A program made the translations under genes and the position numbers. A stretch of DNA of 64,000 nucleotides. It comes from Morganella psychrotolerans (GTDB lineage: Bacteria; Pseudomonadota; Gammaproteobacteria; Enterobacterales; Enterobacteriaceae). The notes under the pieces were generated by a model. That model was not told the origin of the DNA. It saw only the letters and a list, made by a program, of their open reading frames with translations, and did no database searches. Of the stretch, positions 41,686-50,465 are shown one piece after another; position 1 is the first letter of the stretch; each line of letters opens with the position of its first letter. The DNA lies in NCBI RefSeq assembly GCF_001676055.1, contig NZ_LZEX01000009.1, positions 1 to 64,000 of the forward strand, written 5' to 3'.

Positions 41686-42168
41686 TTATTTAAGTGGCAT
41701 AATATATTCAATAGCGCCGGATTTATTAGCAACCCAGTCATACAGGCGCTGACCGCGGGTATTATCTTTGTGGGTATGCCAGTAGAGGCGTCCACACGGG
41801 CGGGCTACCGCCTGTTGCTGAACAAATTCAATTAGTTGCTTACCGATATGCTGCCCACGTACAGTCGGATCCACATATAAATCTTCCAGATAGCAGAACT
41901 CTTTTTCTGCCCAGCACGAGCGGTGATACAGATAATGAACAAATCCCACGACTTTGCCGTCCATGCGGGCAATGGCGCAGAACATCGGTTCATTTTCATC
42001 GAAGAAACGTGACCAGGTGGTCAGTGTGACTTCTTCGGGAAAGCTGACTTTATAGAATTCCTGATACGCCAGCCAGTGCGGCAACCAACCCGCATAATCA
42101 TTCTGTGTGGCAGGTGAAACAGTTACCTGTGCCAGCATTGGTGCTGACGATGTCGTTGTATTATTCAT
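41686..42168 (-). CDS. GNAT family N-acetyltransferase
   Basis: 160 residues from the ATG behind GAGGGAAAAACC; an ATG 48 bases upstream is in frame but is poorly placed. GNAT features: VTVSPATQNDYAGWLPHWLA, AIARMDGKVVGFVHYLYHR, then motif A (CYLEDLYVDPTVRGQHIGKQ with the acetyl-CoA pyrophosphate loop RGQHIGK) and motif B (RLYWHTHKDNTRGQRLYDWV). It transfers an acetyl group to an amine, possibly an amino acid or small molecule. The gene is divergent from a MocR-type regulator, which commonly controls such neighbours. Confidence 0.88.
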   Translation of the reverse strand: MNNTTTSSAPMLAQVTVSPATQNDYAGWLPHWLAYQEFYKVSFPEEVTLTTWSRFFDENEPMFCAIARMDGKVVGFVHYLYHRSCWAEKEFCYLEDLYVDPTVRGQHIGKQLIEFVQQQAVARPCGRLYWHTHKDNTRGQRLYDWVANKSGAIEYIMPLK

Positions 42169-42344
42169 GGTTTTTCCCTCATCATTCTTAACGCGACAGC
42201 ACCCGGTGTGTCGCAAAATTGTGAAAATCAGAAGAAAACGCGTTTTCCATGATGTGAAGAGTACGTGTTATTTTGGTTCTTTATAAGATACACTTTTTGT
42301 ATATTTAGCAGATCCACTTTTGGCAAATGATTTGGCAGGTAATA

Positions 42345-43832
42345 ATGAAAAAATCTGGCGCAGCAGCGTTTCCTGAATTACTTACCGGTCACGGAATAAT
42401 CAAAGACCAGGTATATCACGCCCTGCGCGAGGCTATTCTCAGCGGACGCCTGCATGCGGGCAGTAAAGTTCCGTCCGGGCGGGCGCTGGCAGAGATGATG
42501 GGGATTTCCCGGAACTCTGTTATTGCCGGATTTGAGCGTTTGCAGGATGAGGGCTATCTCATCACCCGGCGGGGATCGGGAACCTTTGTCGCCGATAATC
42601 TGCCGGATCACAGTATCAGTCAGCCGGTTTCATCTCCGGCAGAGGATGCGGCACAGACGGTGATTGCGAATATCAGCCCGCTGGCGGATCAATTGCTGTC
42701 CTTGCGGGCATCCTCCGGCGCGCCGTCAGATTCGTTATTTATGGTCGGCACCGGGTGTGTTGATCTTTTTCCTCATGATGTCTGGGGCCGGTTGCTGGGG
42801 CGGGTCTGGCGTCAGTCGCGTCACGCGTTACATACACACAGTGATCCGCATGGTTACCTGCCGCTGCGCCGTGCAATTTGTCATTATGTCCGCGCAACCA
42901 GAGGCTTGCAGTGCGATGAAGATCAGATCCTGATTGTGAGCGGTACACAACAGGCGATCAATCTCACTGTCCAGACATTGCTACAGCCGGGAGATGAAGT
43001 CTGGCTGGATGATCCGGGCTATGACGGTGCGCGCGGGGCGTTTGTGTCTCAGGGGCTGACAGTGCGCCCGGTCCGGGTGGATGAAGAGGGGATGGATATT
43101 TATGACGGGCTGAGCCGCTGGCCGGATGCCAGGCTGGTTTTTACCGCGCCGTCTCATCAGTTTCCGGCAGGCGGAACCCTGAGCTTGTCCCGGCGTGCGG
43201 CACTATTGTCCTGGGCGGCGAAACACCATGTCTGGATTTTGGAAGATGATTACAACGGCGAATTCCGCTATGCGGATCGTCCGTTGCAGGCATTGCAGGG
43301 GCTGGACAGACATCAGCGGGTGATCTACGCGGGCACCTTCTCCAAGATGCTCTATCCTGCGTTCCGGCTCGGTTTTCTGGTGGTGCCGAAAGCGCTGATC
43401 CCGGCATTTGCCGCGATAAAATATTTTGCTGATACCGGGTGTGGCTATCTGGAGCAGGCGACACTGACGCGCTTTATTAATGAAGGTCATTACGCGCGTC
43501 ATGTCCGGCGCGTCCGCAAAGCCTGTTATGAGCGCCAGCATGCACTCACTGATGCAATTAATCTTTATCTGCCTGCGGTATTTGATATTGTGCCCAGTGA
43601 TTCAGGTATTCATCTGATGTGCCGGATGAAAAACCGGGTTCCGGCTCAGGTTGTCATACAGACAGGGCGCGCCTGTGGCATGGGGATGCAGCCGCTGTCG
43701 CGTTACTGTCGCCCGGATGCCCCGCAGGAAGGGATTTTGTTTGGTTTTGCCGCGTATCCGGCAGAACAACTTAAGGACGGGATCCGCCGTCTGGCGGCGG
43801 CATTACAGGCGGCAGGCGTTACAGTCGCTTAA
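42345..43832 (+). CDS. MocR-family (GntR HTH plus aminotransferase-like) regulator
   Basis: 495 residues from ATG 42345 behind AGGTAATA. Residues ~15-85 form a GntR winged helix (DQVYHALREAILSGRLHAGS, then PSGRALAEMMGISRNSVIAG). The rest is a fold-type I aminotransferase-like domain with VDLFPHDVWGRLLGRVWR, SGTQQAINLT, WLDDPGYDGARG and the PLP-lysine region YAGTFSKMLYPAFRLGF. PdxR/MocR members bind PLP or a related aldimine to control genes for vitamin B6, GABA or amine use. It is divergent from the acetyltransferase gene (about 176 bases between starts) and likely regulates it. Its 3' end overlaps the convergent TauE gene by four bases. Confidence 0.9.
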   Translation: MKKSGAAAFPELLTGHGIIKDQVYHALREAILSGRLHAGSKVPSGRALAEMMGISRNSVIAGFERLQDEGYLITRRGSGTFVADNLPDHSISQPVSSPAEDAAQTVIANISPLADQLLSLRASSGAPSDSLFMVGTGCVDLFPHDVWGRLLGRVWRQSRHALHTHSDPHGYLPLRRAICHYVRATRGLQCDEDQILIVSGTQQAINLTVQTLLQPGDEVWLDDPGYDGARGAFVSQGLTVRPVRVDEEGMDIYDGLSRWPDARLVFTAPSHQFPAGGTLSLSRRAALLSWAAKHHVWILEDDYNGEFRYADRPLQALQGLDRHQRVIYAGTFSKMLYPAFRLGFLVVPKALIPAFAAIKYFADTGCGYLEQATLTRFINEGHYARHVRRVRKACYERQHALTDAINLYLPAVFDIVPSDSGIHLMCRMKNRVPAQVVIQTGRACGMGMQPLSRYCRPDAPQEGILFGFAAYPAEQLKDGIRRLAAALQAAGVTVA

Positions 43833-44614
43833 AACAGTTTCAGGATCATCATCACGGCACTGCACAGGATAAGCACCAGGGTTGCATACTGAAATGCGCG
43901 ATCCGGCATCCGTATCAGCAGAATTTTGGTCAGCGGCATACTGAGCAGTGAACCGGCGAACAGCCATAATGCCAGCGTGACATCAGTGTGTCCGTCCTGC
44001 ATATACGCAATGGCAGAGGACCCGGAGAGCAGTGTTGTGACAAAAATGGAGGTACCGATAGCTTGCCTGATATCCATCTTTGCGTAACGCAGCAGCATCG
44101 GCAGTACCACTATTCCGCCACCGACACCCGTTGCGCCCAGCACAACACCGGCGGCAATCCCCGGCAGCAGCAGTGTGCGCACGGATATCGGGTCTGAAGC
44201 ATCCGCAGGCGGCAGCGACGGGCAAAAAAACATCCGCCGGATAAACAACCAGAGAGAAAAGAGGATTGCGGCAACCACCAGCAGATTAATGGTTTGATTA
44301 ACGGTGGTCTGCCAGGCAGGAACAGAGGCGAGATAGCTTACCAGCAGGCTCGCGCCAAATGTTGCGGGCAGCATAATACCGATAACAATCATTGCGCGTT
44401 TCAGCGGAATATTTCCGAGCCGGTAATGCAGCCAGGATGAGGTGATTTTCATCAGCATGGAAAGGAGATTGGCTGTCGCAACAGCCATCAGCGCATTCAT
44501 TCCGTAGAGATACGCGAGGATGGGCAACACGATAACCCCGCCGCCCACGCCGGTGGTACTGATAATCAGCCCGGTAACGGCACCCGTGGCCAGTGTTGTG
44601 AGTGTCGCTATCAT
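43829..44614 (-). CDS. TauE/SafE-family membrane permease
   Basis: 261 residues from ATG 44614 (behind AGGGAACAAA). Two internally repeated halves each start with the family's glycine-rich motif: LIISTTGVGGGVIVLPILAY near residue 14 and VLGATGVGGGIVVLPMLLRY near residue 160, with about eight membrane helices in all. Members export sulfite, sulfonates or related organic anions, or import others. It is not linked to sulfur genes here. The upstream extension to 44653 has no ribosome binding site. Confidence 0.88.
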   Translation of the reverse strand: MIATLTTLATGAVTGLIISTTGVGGGVIVLPILAYLYGMNALMAVATANLLSMLMKITSSWLHYRLGNIPLKRAMIVIGIMLPATFGASLLVSYLASVPAWQTTVNQTINLLVVAAILFSLWLFIRRMFFCPSLPPADASDPISVRTLLLPGIAAGVVLGATGVGGGIVVLPMLLRYAKMDIRQAIGTSIFVTTLLSGSSAIAYMQDGHTDVTLALWLFAGSLLSMPLTKILLIRMPDRAFQYATLVLILCSAVMMILKLF

Positions 44615-44816
44615 TTTGTTCCCTGATACAGAATAAAACAGGCGTATTATCATACCGCAAGCGGGTGCAAAGCCCTAAAAAAACGCAGAATTGTCCCCGG
44701 TATCACATTTGTAAAACGGGTTGATGAAGATAAGGATAATTCCGGTCAGCATTTGGAATTTTTTGCGTTATGATCACGCGGGGAATTAAGTAATAAGTAA
44801 AATGAAAGGAAACTGC

Positions 44817-45804
44817 ATGAAAAGGGGCGTTTTTTTTATCTGTTGCGATTGCACTGTTGGCGGGTTGTAAAGAAGCACCGCCACCGGCACCGGATGGATA
44901 TTATGTGATTGATAATATTACCGTCACATATGATAACACTGCAGATAATGAAAGCTCAGCCGGAGATCCGGAGCAAAATGTAAAATCAGCTATCCGCGAA
45001 ACAATGGTTGGTCTGAAAGAGACAACCTATTTTTATTTTGAACCGGCCAAAGTCACCGTCGATAACAGCGGTAGCCGGTTTGACAGCGATATCAGCGGCA
45101 ATACGTTTGATCTTAATAATATAAAAACCACATGGACTACGCCGGACAGCGGACAGATCGTGTATCTGACCACAGAAAAAGAAGGTGCATGCGGCTTTTT
45201 CAACTGCACGCTTAATATGACACTGTCCAAAGCTGATCATACGTCAGAAAAACTGGCCGGACTGAAAGCAGTGTCTGATGCCAGAGCATCCGCCTATGAA
45301 GCATATCTGGATACTCAGCGGCTTTATTATAAGCAGGAAGGCTTCCCGGATGTGCCCGGTGATGCTGTCAGAATGACAGAAAACATCACTATCACGCTGC
45401 CTGAAATGATGGCACTGAGCCTGAAAAAGCAGGAAACGGACTCTTATGTCCGCGATATTGGCGGTATACAGATTGATCGTGACGATCAAAATGTAGAAAT
45501 CTACCGCTTTACTGATCCTGTCAGCGGCGCCGAAGGTATTATTCATCTGGTTAAAATTCCGAAGTACCGGCTTCGTTTTGATGAATGGCTGAAAAAACAA
45601 AAAGGTGTGATTCATCAGGAAGAGAACGGGGCTATTTATTACAACCGCTGGGGTAAGCCGGAAAGTACCTATTTCAGGTATGATCTGAAAGAACGGCGCT
45701 ATGTGATTGTTGTAGCGGAAACGCCTGATCCGGACACCATGCGCCGACTGTACAGTATTGCGCGATCTATCGGGAAAAACCCGGAAACAACAGATAAAAA
45801 GTAA
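44817..45804 (+). pseudogene. Lipoprotein gene with a frameshift at a T8 run in the signal peptide
   Basis: From ATG 44817 (behind AAAGGAAACTGC) the frame reads MKRGVFF and then breaks: eight T's (44830-44837) shift it, and it stops 18 codons in. With seven T's it would read on as MKRGVFLSVAIALLAGCKEA, a perfect lipoprotein signal with lipobox LLAGC and acylated Cys, continuing to TAA at 45802-45804. The mature part has ~310 residues, acidic and hydrophilic, with a well-formed C-terminal region (PVSGAEGIIHLVKIPKYRLR, GAIYYNRWGKPESTYF). I do not recognise the family. Without the correct frame translation could begin at TTG 44857, giving a protein without export signal. Sequencing error, mutation or phase variation are all possible. 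Confidence 0.8.
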
Positions 45805-45820
45805 CGAACAGACAGAAAAT

Positions 45821-45847
45821 GCCCGGTAACAGTCTGTGTCACCGGGC
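45821..45847. terminator. Bidirectional terminator
   Basis: GCCCGGT ... ACCGGGC with a 13-base loop between the convergent lipoprotein and aldehyde dehydrogenase genes, flanked by AAAA and TTTATTT. Confidence 0.8.
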
Positions 45848-45854
45848 GGTTTAT

Positions 45855-47339
45855 TTATGACTCTTTGGTACTGATATAGATATTTTTCACTTCTGTGTAA
45901 GCATCCAGCATCATTTTATGGGTTTCGCGCCCCAGACCGGAGTTTTTATAGCCACCAAAAGGGGCATGTGCCGGTAACTCATGATAGGTATTCACCCACA
46001 TACGACCGGTTCTCACCGCTTTTGCCACGCGTAATGCGCGGTTGATATCCTGTGTCCAGACCGCACCACCCAGCCCGTACTCAGAGTCATTCGCCATCGC
46101 GACAACCTCGTCTTCATTACTGAACGGGATAACAACCAGCACCGGTCCGAAAATTTCTTCGCGGGCAACGCGCATCTGGTTGGTGACATTGGTGATGATT
46201 GTCGGCTTCATAAAGAAACCGGCATCCAGCCCGTCATGGGTCAGGCGTTCGCCGCCGGTAAGAACAGTGGCACCCTCTTTTTTCGCCAGTTCAACATAGC
46301 CGAGGATGGTGTCCAGTTGTCCCTGACTGACCTGGCTGCCCATCTGTGTCTCTTTCGCCATCGGGTCACCGACATTGACTGACTCAAAGCGGGCTTTGAG
46401 TTTTTTCAGGAATTCGTCATGGATATCTTTATGCAGGAACAGGCGCGAGCCGGATTCACAGGCCTGACCCTGGTTCATCAGGATAGCAATCGCGGCATAT
46501 TTTACCGCTTTTTCCATATTGGCATCCGGGAACACGATATTGGCGGATTTCCCGCCCAGTTCCAGTGTTGCCGGGATCAGTTTCTTCGCCGCTGCTTCTG
46601 CCACAGTATAGCCGACGCTGGTGGAGCCGGTGAATGCGACTTTATCCACATCCGGATGGTCGAGAATCGCCTGACCCACGACCGAGCCGCGCCCGGTAAC
46701 AATATTGACCACACCGGCAGGCAGAACATCATTCATGATGCGCCCCAGCTCCAGCAGTGTGATGGGTGTCAGACTGGCGGGGTTTATCACCACGGTGTCA
46801 CCGGCGGCAATCACCGGAGCCAGTTTCCACGCTGCCATCAGCAGCGGGAAGTTCCACGGAATAATCTGGCCGATAACACCCAGCGGTTCGCGGATCACCA
46901 GACTCAGCGTGTTTTCATCCAGCACATCGGCCTGGTCTGAGTGAGCGCGGATAGCGCCGGCAAAGTAGCGGAAATGGTCAATCGCGGCAGGCAGGTCAAT
47001 AGAAATGGCTTCGTTGTACGGCTTGCCGTTATCAAGGGATTCCAGAGTGGCGAAGCGCTCTTTCTCTGCTTCCAGGCGGTCGGCGATTTTCAGTAACAGT
47101 TGCTGGCGTTCGGCGGGGGAAGTGTGACGCCAGGTTTCAAATGCTTTTTTGGCACCGGCGACCGCGGTATTTACATCTTCCGCAGTACCGGCGGGGTAAT
47201 CGGCTAACAGCTCGCCGGTTGCCGGGTTAAATGTCTGGCTTTGAGCGTGATCACTGCTTTGCGTCCAGCGGCCGTTAATCAGCATTTTGTAGGATGGCTG
47301 CGGGCGTAGTGCTTGTTCAATATCTTTCAACTTAATCAT
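45855..47339 (-). CDS. Aldehyde dehydrogenase, NAD(P)-dependent
   Basis: 494 residues from the ATG behind GGAGAAGATA (the frame extends 22 codons further upstream without a better site). Standard ALDH motifs: IGQIIPWNFPLLMAAWKLAP, FTGSTSVGYTV (cofactor loop), LELGGKSANIVF with the general-base Glu, NQGQACESGSRLFL with the catalytic Cys, EEIFGPVLVVIPF and APFGGYKNSGLGRE. It oxidises an aldehyde to the acid in the cytoplasm. The sequence is of the AldB/ExaC kind used for acetaldehyde or related short aldehydes, but specificity cannot be fixed. It stands alone with its own promoter region. Confidence 0.93.
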   Translation of the reverse strand: MIKLKDIEQALRPQPSYKMLINGRWTQSSDHAQSQTFNPATGELLADYPAGTAEDVNTAVAGAKKAFETWRHTSPAERQQLLLKIADRLEAEKERFATLESLDNGKPYNEAISIDLPAAIDHFRYFAGAIRAHSDQADVLDENTLSLVIREPLGVIGQIIPWNFPLLMAAWKLAPVIAAGDTVVINPASLTPITLLELGRIMNDVLPAGVVNIVTGRGSVVGQAILDHPDVDKVAFTGSTSVGYTVAEAAAKKLIPATLELGGKSANIVFPDANMEKAVKYAAIAILMNQGQACESGSRLFLHKDIHDEFLKKLKARFESVNVGDPMAKETQMGSQVSQGQLDTILGYVELAKKEGATVLTGGERLTHDGLDAGFFMKPTIITNVTNQMRVAREEIFGPVLVVIPFSNEDEVVAMANDSEYGLGGAVWTQDINRALRVAKAVRTGRMWVNTYHELPAHAPFGGYKNSGLGRETHKMMLDAYTEVKNIYISTKES

Positions 47340-47625
47340 TATCTTCTCCGTTCTATCCGGGTGACGGATGAGTGCCGGGATGGCCTCATCGGTACAACAA
47401 GGCACAAATTCACAGAAATATAGCTGACAAGTATTTTATTAACGTCTATGAACATTACCATATCAAACTATTAACGTGGTGATGAATTTGTCTATAACTG
47501 CAAAAGGCAGCATTAATTACCAAATTTATTGATTGTTAGAATAAAGTTGAGGTATATTATAAAGTAATCGTATTTGATTACTTTTTGGGGTGTGTGTAAA
47601 CTGAGAAAAAACATTGGAATCAAAG

Positions 47626-47727
47626 ATGTTTACACTATCAGTTATCAGGTCCGCTCAAAAAGAAATCATAAAACTGCCTGTAATGTCGCAGCTATCAGAA
47701 TTAGCAGAAGAAAGAATGAAAGAATGA
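47626..47727 (+). pseudogene. RelE/HigB-like toxin remnant
   Basis: A 33-codon frame from ATG 47626 encodes FTLSVIRSAQKEIIKLP and ends in ELAEERMKE. The start resembles the N-terminal strand and helix of RelE/HigB-type ribosome-dependent nucleases (usually ~90-110 residues), but the frame stops after the first third, eight bases before an ERIC repeat. An HTH antitoxin gene follows, as higA follows higB. The catalytic C-terminal part is gone, so no active toxin is expected. Confidence 0.6.
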
Positions 47728-47734
47728 AAGAAGT

Positions 47735-47860
47735 TATACCCAACGTCATTCAAAATGCAGGCAGGCGGCAAAGGAAGATAGCCGGGGAGCATACATCAGT
47801 ATGTGACCCGGCTAGCTGAGCGTAGCCAACGAACCTGCAGTTTGAATGAATAAGGGTATA
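47735..47860. repeat. ERIC repeat (126 bp, full-length type)
   Basis: Starts TATACCCAACGTCATTCAAA and ends TTTGAATGAATAAGGGTATA, with GCAGGCAGGCGGCAAAGG, GGGGAGCATACATCAGTATG and GTAGCCAACGAACCTGCAG inside. It is almost the same as the copy at 26897-27022 and sits between toxin remnant and antitoxin. Confidence 0.93.
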
Positions 47861-47873
47861 AACGGAGGCTGAA

Positions 47874-48179
47874 ATGAACCATCATGATGACTATGACCTG
47901 GTACCGTTTTCTGAGTTGAAAGCGATACTGCTTAAAGACGATGCAGTCAGGGAAGCTCTGGATGAAATAGCGGCACGAAAAATACTGTTGAGTACATTGA
48001 AAGCTGCCCGCAAAGCCAAAAAAATATCGCAGACCGAGGTTGCAGCGAGGATGGCAACTCAAAAGCAAAATATTTCACGCCTGGAAAAAGGCGAGTACGA
48101 TCCTCAACTGGGGACATTACTTCGTTATGCTGAGGCAATCGGCGGGCGGCTGTATTTTGATTTTCTGCCCGGGGCGTAA
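47874..48179 (+). CDS. HTH (Xre/HigA-type) antitoxin
   Basis: 101 residues. An N-terminal part (DLVPFSELKAILLKDDAVRE) would bind the toxin, and residues ~45-95 are a Cro/C1-type helix-turn-helix: LKAARKAKKISQTEVAARMA, then KQNISRLEKGEYDPQLGTLL and AIGGRLYFDFLPG. Such antitoxins neutralise RelE/HigB-type toxins and repress their own operon. The adjacent toxin gene is only a remnant, so this antitoxin may be a leftover or protect against related toxins from elsewhere. The ribosome binding site is CGGAGGCTGAA. Confidence 0.88.
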   Translation: MNHHDDYDLVPFSELKAILLKDDAVREALDEIAARKILLSTLKAARKAKKISQTEVAARMATQKQNISRLEKGEYDPQLGTLLRYAEAIGGRLYFDFLPGA

Positions 48180-48187
48180 CGCCGGGC
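48167..48187 (+). terminator. Terminator overlapping the end of the antitoxin gene
   Basis: GCCCGGGGCGTAAC-GCCGGGC: a GC-rich stem (GCCCGG/CCGGGC) spanning the stop codon and followed by TTC. The T-tract is short. Confidence 0.55.
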
Positions 48188-48478
48188 TTCAATTCGCATC
48201 ATCAATAATAGCCGTCCGAATAAGATAAGTTGCATCAAGATATTTTGCGACACTCGTCAACCCGGGTGTTACCTGTAAAAAAGACACAAGCGAAGGAAGG
48301 TAAGGTCATTTACGGATGTTTATATTTTTATTTTCTGTCTGTAGTATAAGCATTTCAGTGCCTTGCATGCTATTCGCCGGAGGTTAAGCCGGCAGTATTA
48401 TATTGTCATACCGTATTGTGAAAATGATGATGATATAAATAAAGCACTCAACGGATAAAAAAATAAACAGGATGAAAT

Positions 48479-49021
48479 ATGTCATTGATTAAAAATGGTT
48501 TAATTGCATTATCATGCTTATTTATAGTTTCCTGTAGTATGCTTTCTTCACCAATGGACGGGGTGAATGACCAGAAAGTGGAAAGCGCGACAATAGCGGA
48601 AACAATTAAAACTAAAGACTTATATGGCGCCTGGGCGATATCCGATGAAGATCCTGTGGATTTTCTTTATCTGGCGGTTTTTCTTCCGAACCATTCAGGG
48701 TTAAATTATCTTTCAATCGATGAAAAAGACGGAAAACCAGAGTCGGAATACAGTGAATATTACACCTGGGAATTTAATGAGAAAGACAAAATATTCACAA
48801 TGAATTCGTTTAAACGCAAGTCTGTTATAAACGGAAAAGCACCGAAAATTGAAGAATTGAATGAAAAAACGCATTACAACACACAGTTGTATATGCTCGG
48901 GAATGAAATCTTAGCGATCAGACTGACCAGACCCGGCGAAAAATACACATTTTTAAAAATGGATAACGCAACCTATCAGAACCTGGTCAGAGATAACCCT
49001 GATATTCCCCGTTTAAAATAA
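48479..49021 (+). CDS. Lipoprotein of unknown function
   Basis: 180 residues with a clear lipoprotein signal: LIKNGLIALSCLFIVSCSML, lipobox IVSC, acylated Cys ~residue 19. The residue after Cys is Ser, so outer-membrane sorting is expected. The mature part begins with a linker and contains TKDLYGAWAISDEDPVDFLY, EYYTWEFNEKDKIFTMNSF and a beta-rich end with LGNEILAIRLTRPGEKYTFL, perhaps a lipocalin-like barrel. I do not recognise a family. It stands alone; the 300 bases before it contain no other gene. Confidence 0.75.
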   Translation: MSLIKNGLIALSCLFIVSCSMLSSPMDGVNDQKVESATIAETIKTKDLYGAWAISDEDPVDFLYLAVFLPNHSGLNYLSIDEKDGKPESEYSEYYTWEFNEKDKIFTMNSFKRKSVINGKAPKIEELNEKTHYNTQLYMLGNEILAIRLTRPGEKYTFLKMDNATYQNLVRDNPDIPRLK

Positions 49022-49039
49022 TATCGCAGTGTTAAGCAG

Positions 49040-49062
49040 CAGGGGATATATCCGTTCCCCTG
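49040..49062. terminator. Hairpin between convergent genes
   Basis: CAGGGGA ... TCCCCTG with a 9-base loop between the lipoprotein and LysE-type genes. No long T-run, so termination strength is uncertain. Confidence 0.55.
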
Positions 49063-49089
49063 CCGTATGTGAATTTATACCATCAATAC

Positions 49090-49725
49090 TCACACCATCA
49101 ATAAGAGCCGCCCGGCAAACAGCAGCAGCACCACACCGATGATATTATCAAACAGTTTGCTGTGGGCGAGGAAGCGTTCGCGGATCCGCTGATGGGAAAA
49201 AAGCAGGGAAACCAGCATAAACCATGCGGCATTTACGCCACACATCCAGACACCGTAAAACAGTTTGATTGATACCGGTGTTGAGACGCTGACCAGACTG
49301 GTGAACATCGCCAGGAAAAACAGCATCGCTTTCGGATTGGTGGCATTGGTCAGAAAACCCATCCAAAATGCCTTTCCGGCAGTTTGTGCAGTTCCTGAAT
49401 CCGCAGTATCCGGTGTGATGTTTGCATGTGATCCTTTACTGCGCAGGAACTGGATCCCGAGCCAGATAAGATAAGCCGCACCAATGTATTTCGCGACATT
49501 CATCAGCCAGGGGGTTGCCTGCATCAGGGCTGTCACGCCAATCAGTGTATAAATGACATGCACAGAAATACCTGCGCCGATACCCAGCGCGGTCATCAGT
49601 CCGGCTTTGCGTCCATGGTAAATGCTCTGGCGCAGCGTGACGGCGAAGTCCGGCCCCGGCGAGACAACAATGAAAAAATGGACGAGCGCGAGCCCCAGAA
49701 ATTCATTCCAGTTAAACAGGTTCAT
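49090..49725 (-). CDS. LysE/RhtB-family amino acid exporter
   Basis: 211 residues from the ATG behind GAGGTCATT; the frame extends far upstream but those codons overlap the alaX gene. Family features are FLGLALVHFFIVVSPGPDFA with the SPGPD signature, RKAGLMTALGIGAGISVHVI, AAYLIWLGIQFLR and GFLTNATNPKAMLFFLAMF. Six membrane helices export amino acids such as threonine, homoserine or others. The gene begins seven bases after the stop of alaX, so they are cotranscribed. Confidence 0.9.
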   Translation of the reverse strand: MNLFNWNEFLGLALVHFFIVVSPGPDFAVTLRQSIYHGRKAGLMTALGIGAGISVHVIYTLIGVTALMQATPWLMNVAKYIGAAYLIWLGIQFLRSKGSHANITPDTADSGTAQTAGKAFWMGFLTNATNPKAMLFFLAMFTSLVSVSTPVSIKLFYGVWMCGVNAAWFMLVSLLFSHQRIRERFLAHSKLFDNIIGVVLLLFAGRLLLMV

Positions 49726-49732
49726 AATGACC

Positions 49733-50365
49733 TCAGGTGACGTCGTATTGAATGGACAGAACGCCTTTTTTGGTTTTTTGTGATTTAAGAATAATTGTGC
49801 CGATTTCCCCGAGTGACTGCACATGTGTACCGCCGCAGGAGTAGGGTTCAAAGTCAGCAAAGCGGATCTGAAACAGTCCGTCGTCATCCTGATAATGGTG
49901 ACATTTATGATCCGCGTCGATCAATTGCTGACAGCGCTGACGGACATCTTCTGAATCAATAATCACCGGCGATCCTATCGGGATATATTGGATCCGTCCT
50001 TCATCCGGCCAGTGATGACCTTTGGTTGGTTTCCAGCCGAGAGTTTCCATCACATGAGACAATAGGTGCCCGCCGGTATGCAGCCGTGAGTGCAACAGGC
50101 GCTTTTGTGCATCCACACAAATCACCGCTTCACCGGCAGGAACCGGTGCATCAGTGTAATGAATAATTCCCTCAGGCATAAAAGCGGTCTGAATAACATT
50201 CGCATCACCAATGGTTCCGGTATCACCCGGTTGCCCGCCGCCCTGTGGATGAAACAGGGTTTTATCCAGGATTACCGCATAATGCCCGTCTTCTGCCGGA
50301 TGGCAATCCAGTACAGTGACAGTATCTTGTAAGGCCGTGCTGGTCAGATAACATTTTTCGGTCAT
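49733..50365 (-). CDS. Alanyl-tRNA editing protein AlaX
   Basis: 210 residues from MTEKCYLTSTALQDTVTVLD. It has the editing-domain motifs HTGGHLLSHVMETLGWKPTK (HxxxH) and FEPYSCGGTHVQSLGEIG (CxxxH), the four zinc ligands of the AlaRS/AlaX fold, and HPQGGGQPGD near residue 45. It hydrolyses Ser- or Gly-tRNA(Ala) formed by alanyl-tRNA synthetase. It is followed at seven bases by an amino acid exporter and faces a LysR gene, so control by a serine, glycine or alanine analogue is conceivable. The start at 50365 has a weak ribosome binding site. Confidence 0.88.
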   Translation of the reverse strand: MTEKCYLTSTALQDTVTVLDCHPAEDGHYAVILDKTLFHPQGGGQPGDTGTIGDANVIQTAFMPEGIIHYTDAPVPAGEAVICVDAQKRLLHSRLHTGGHLLSHVMETLGWKPTKGHHWPDEGRIQYIPIGSPVIIDSEDVRQRCQQLIDADHKCHHYQDDDGLFQIRFADFEPYSCGGTHVQSLGEIGTIILKSQKTKKGVLSIQYDVT

Positions 50366-50465
50366 GATGATGTGCGCCCCGTGATTATTCTGTTTGGTTG
50401 TTATCCATTGTATTGCAGACACTGTAATATGATAATACGGCAAAAATGCAAAGGATTTATTCCCT

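Noticed and set aside
47574-47819. An 81-codon frame running from the toxin remnant into the ERIC repeat
   Set aside because: The shorter frame at 47626 has a recognisable RelE-like start; the longer frame runs through repeat DNA and has no ribosome binding site.
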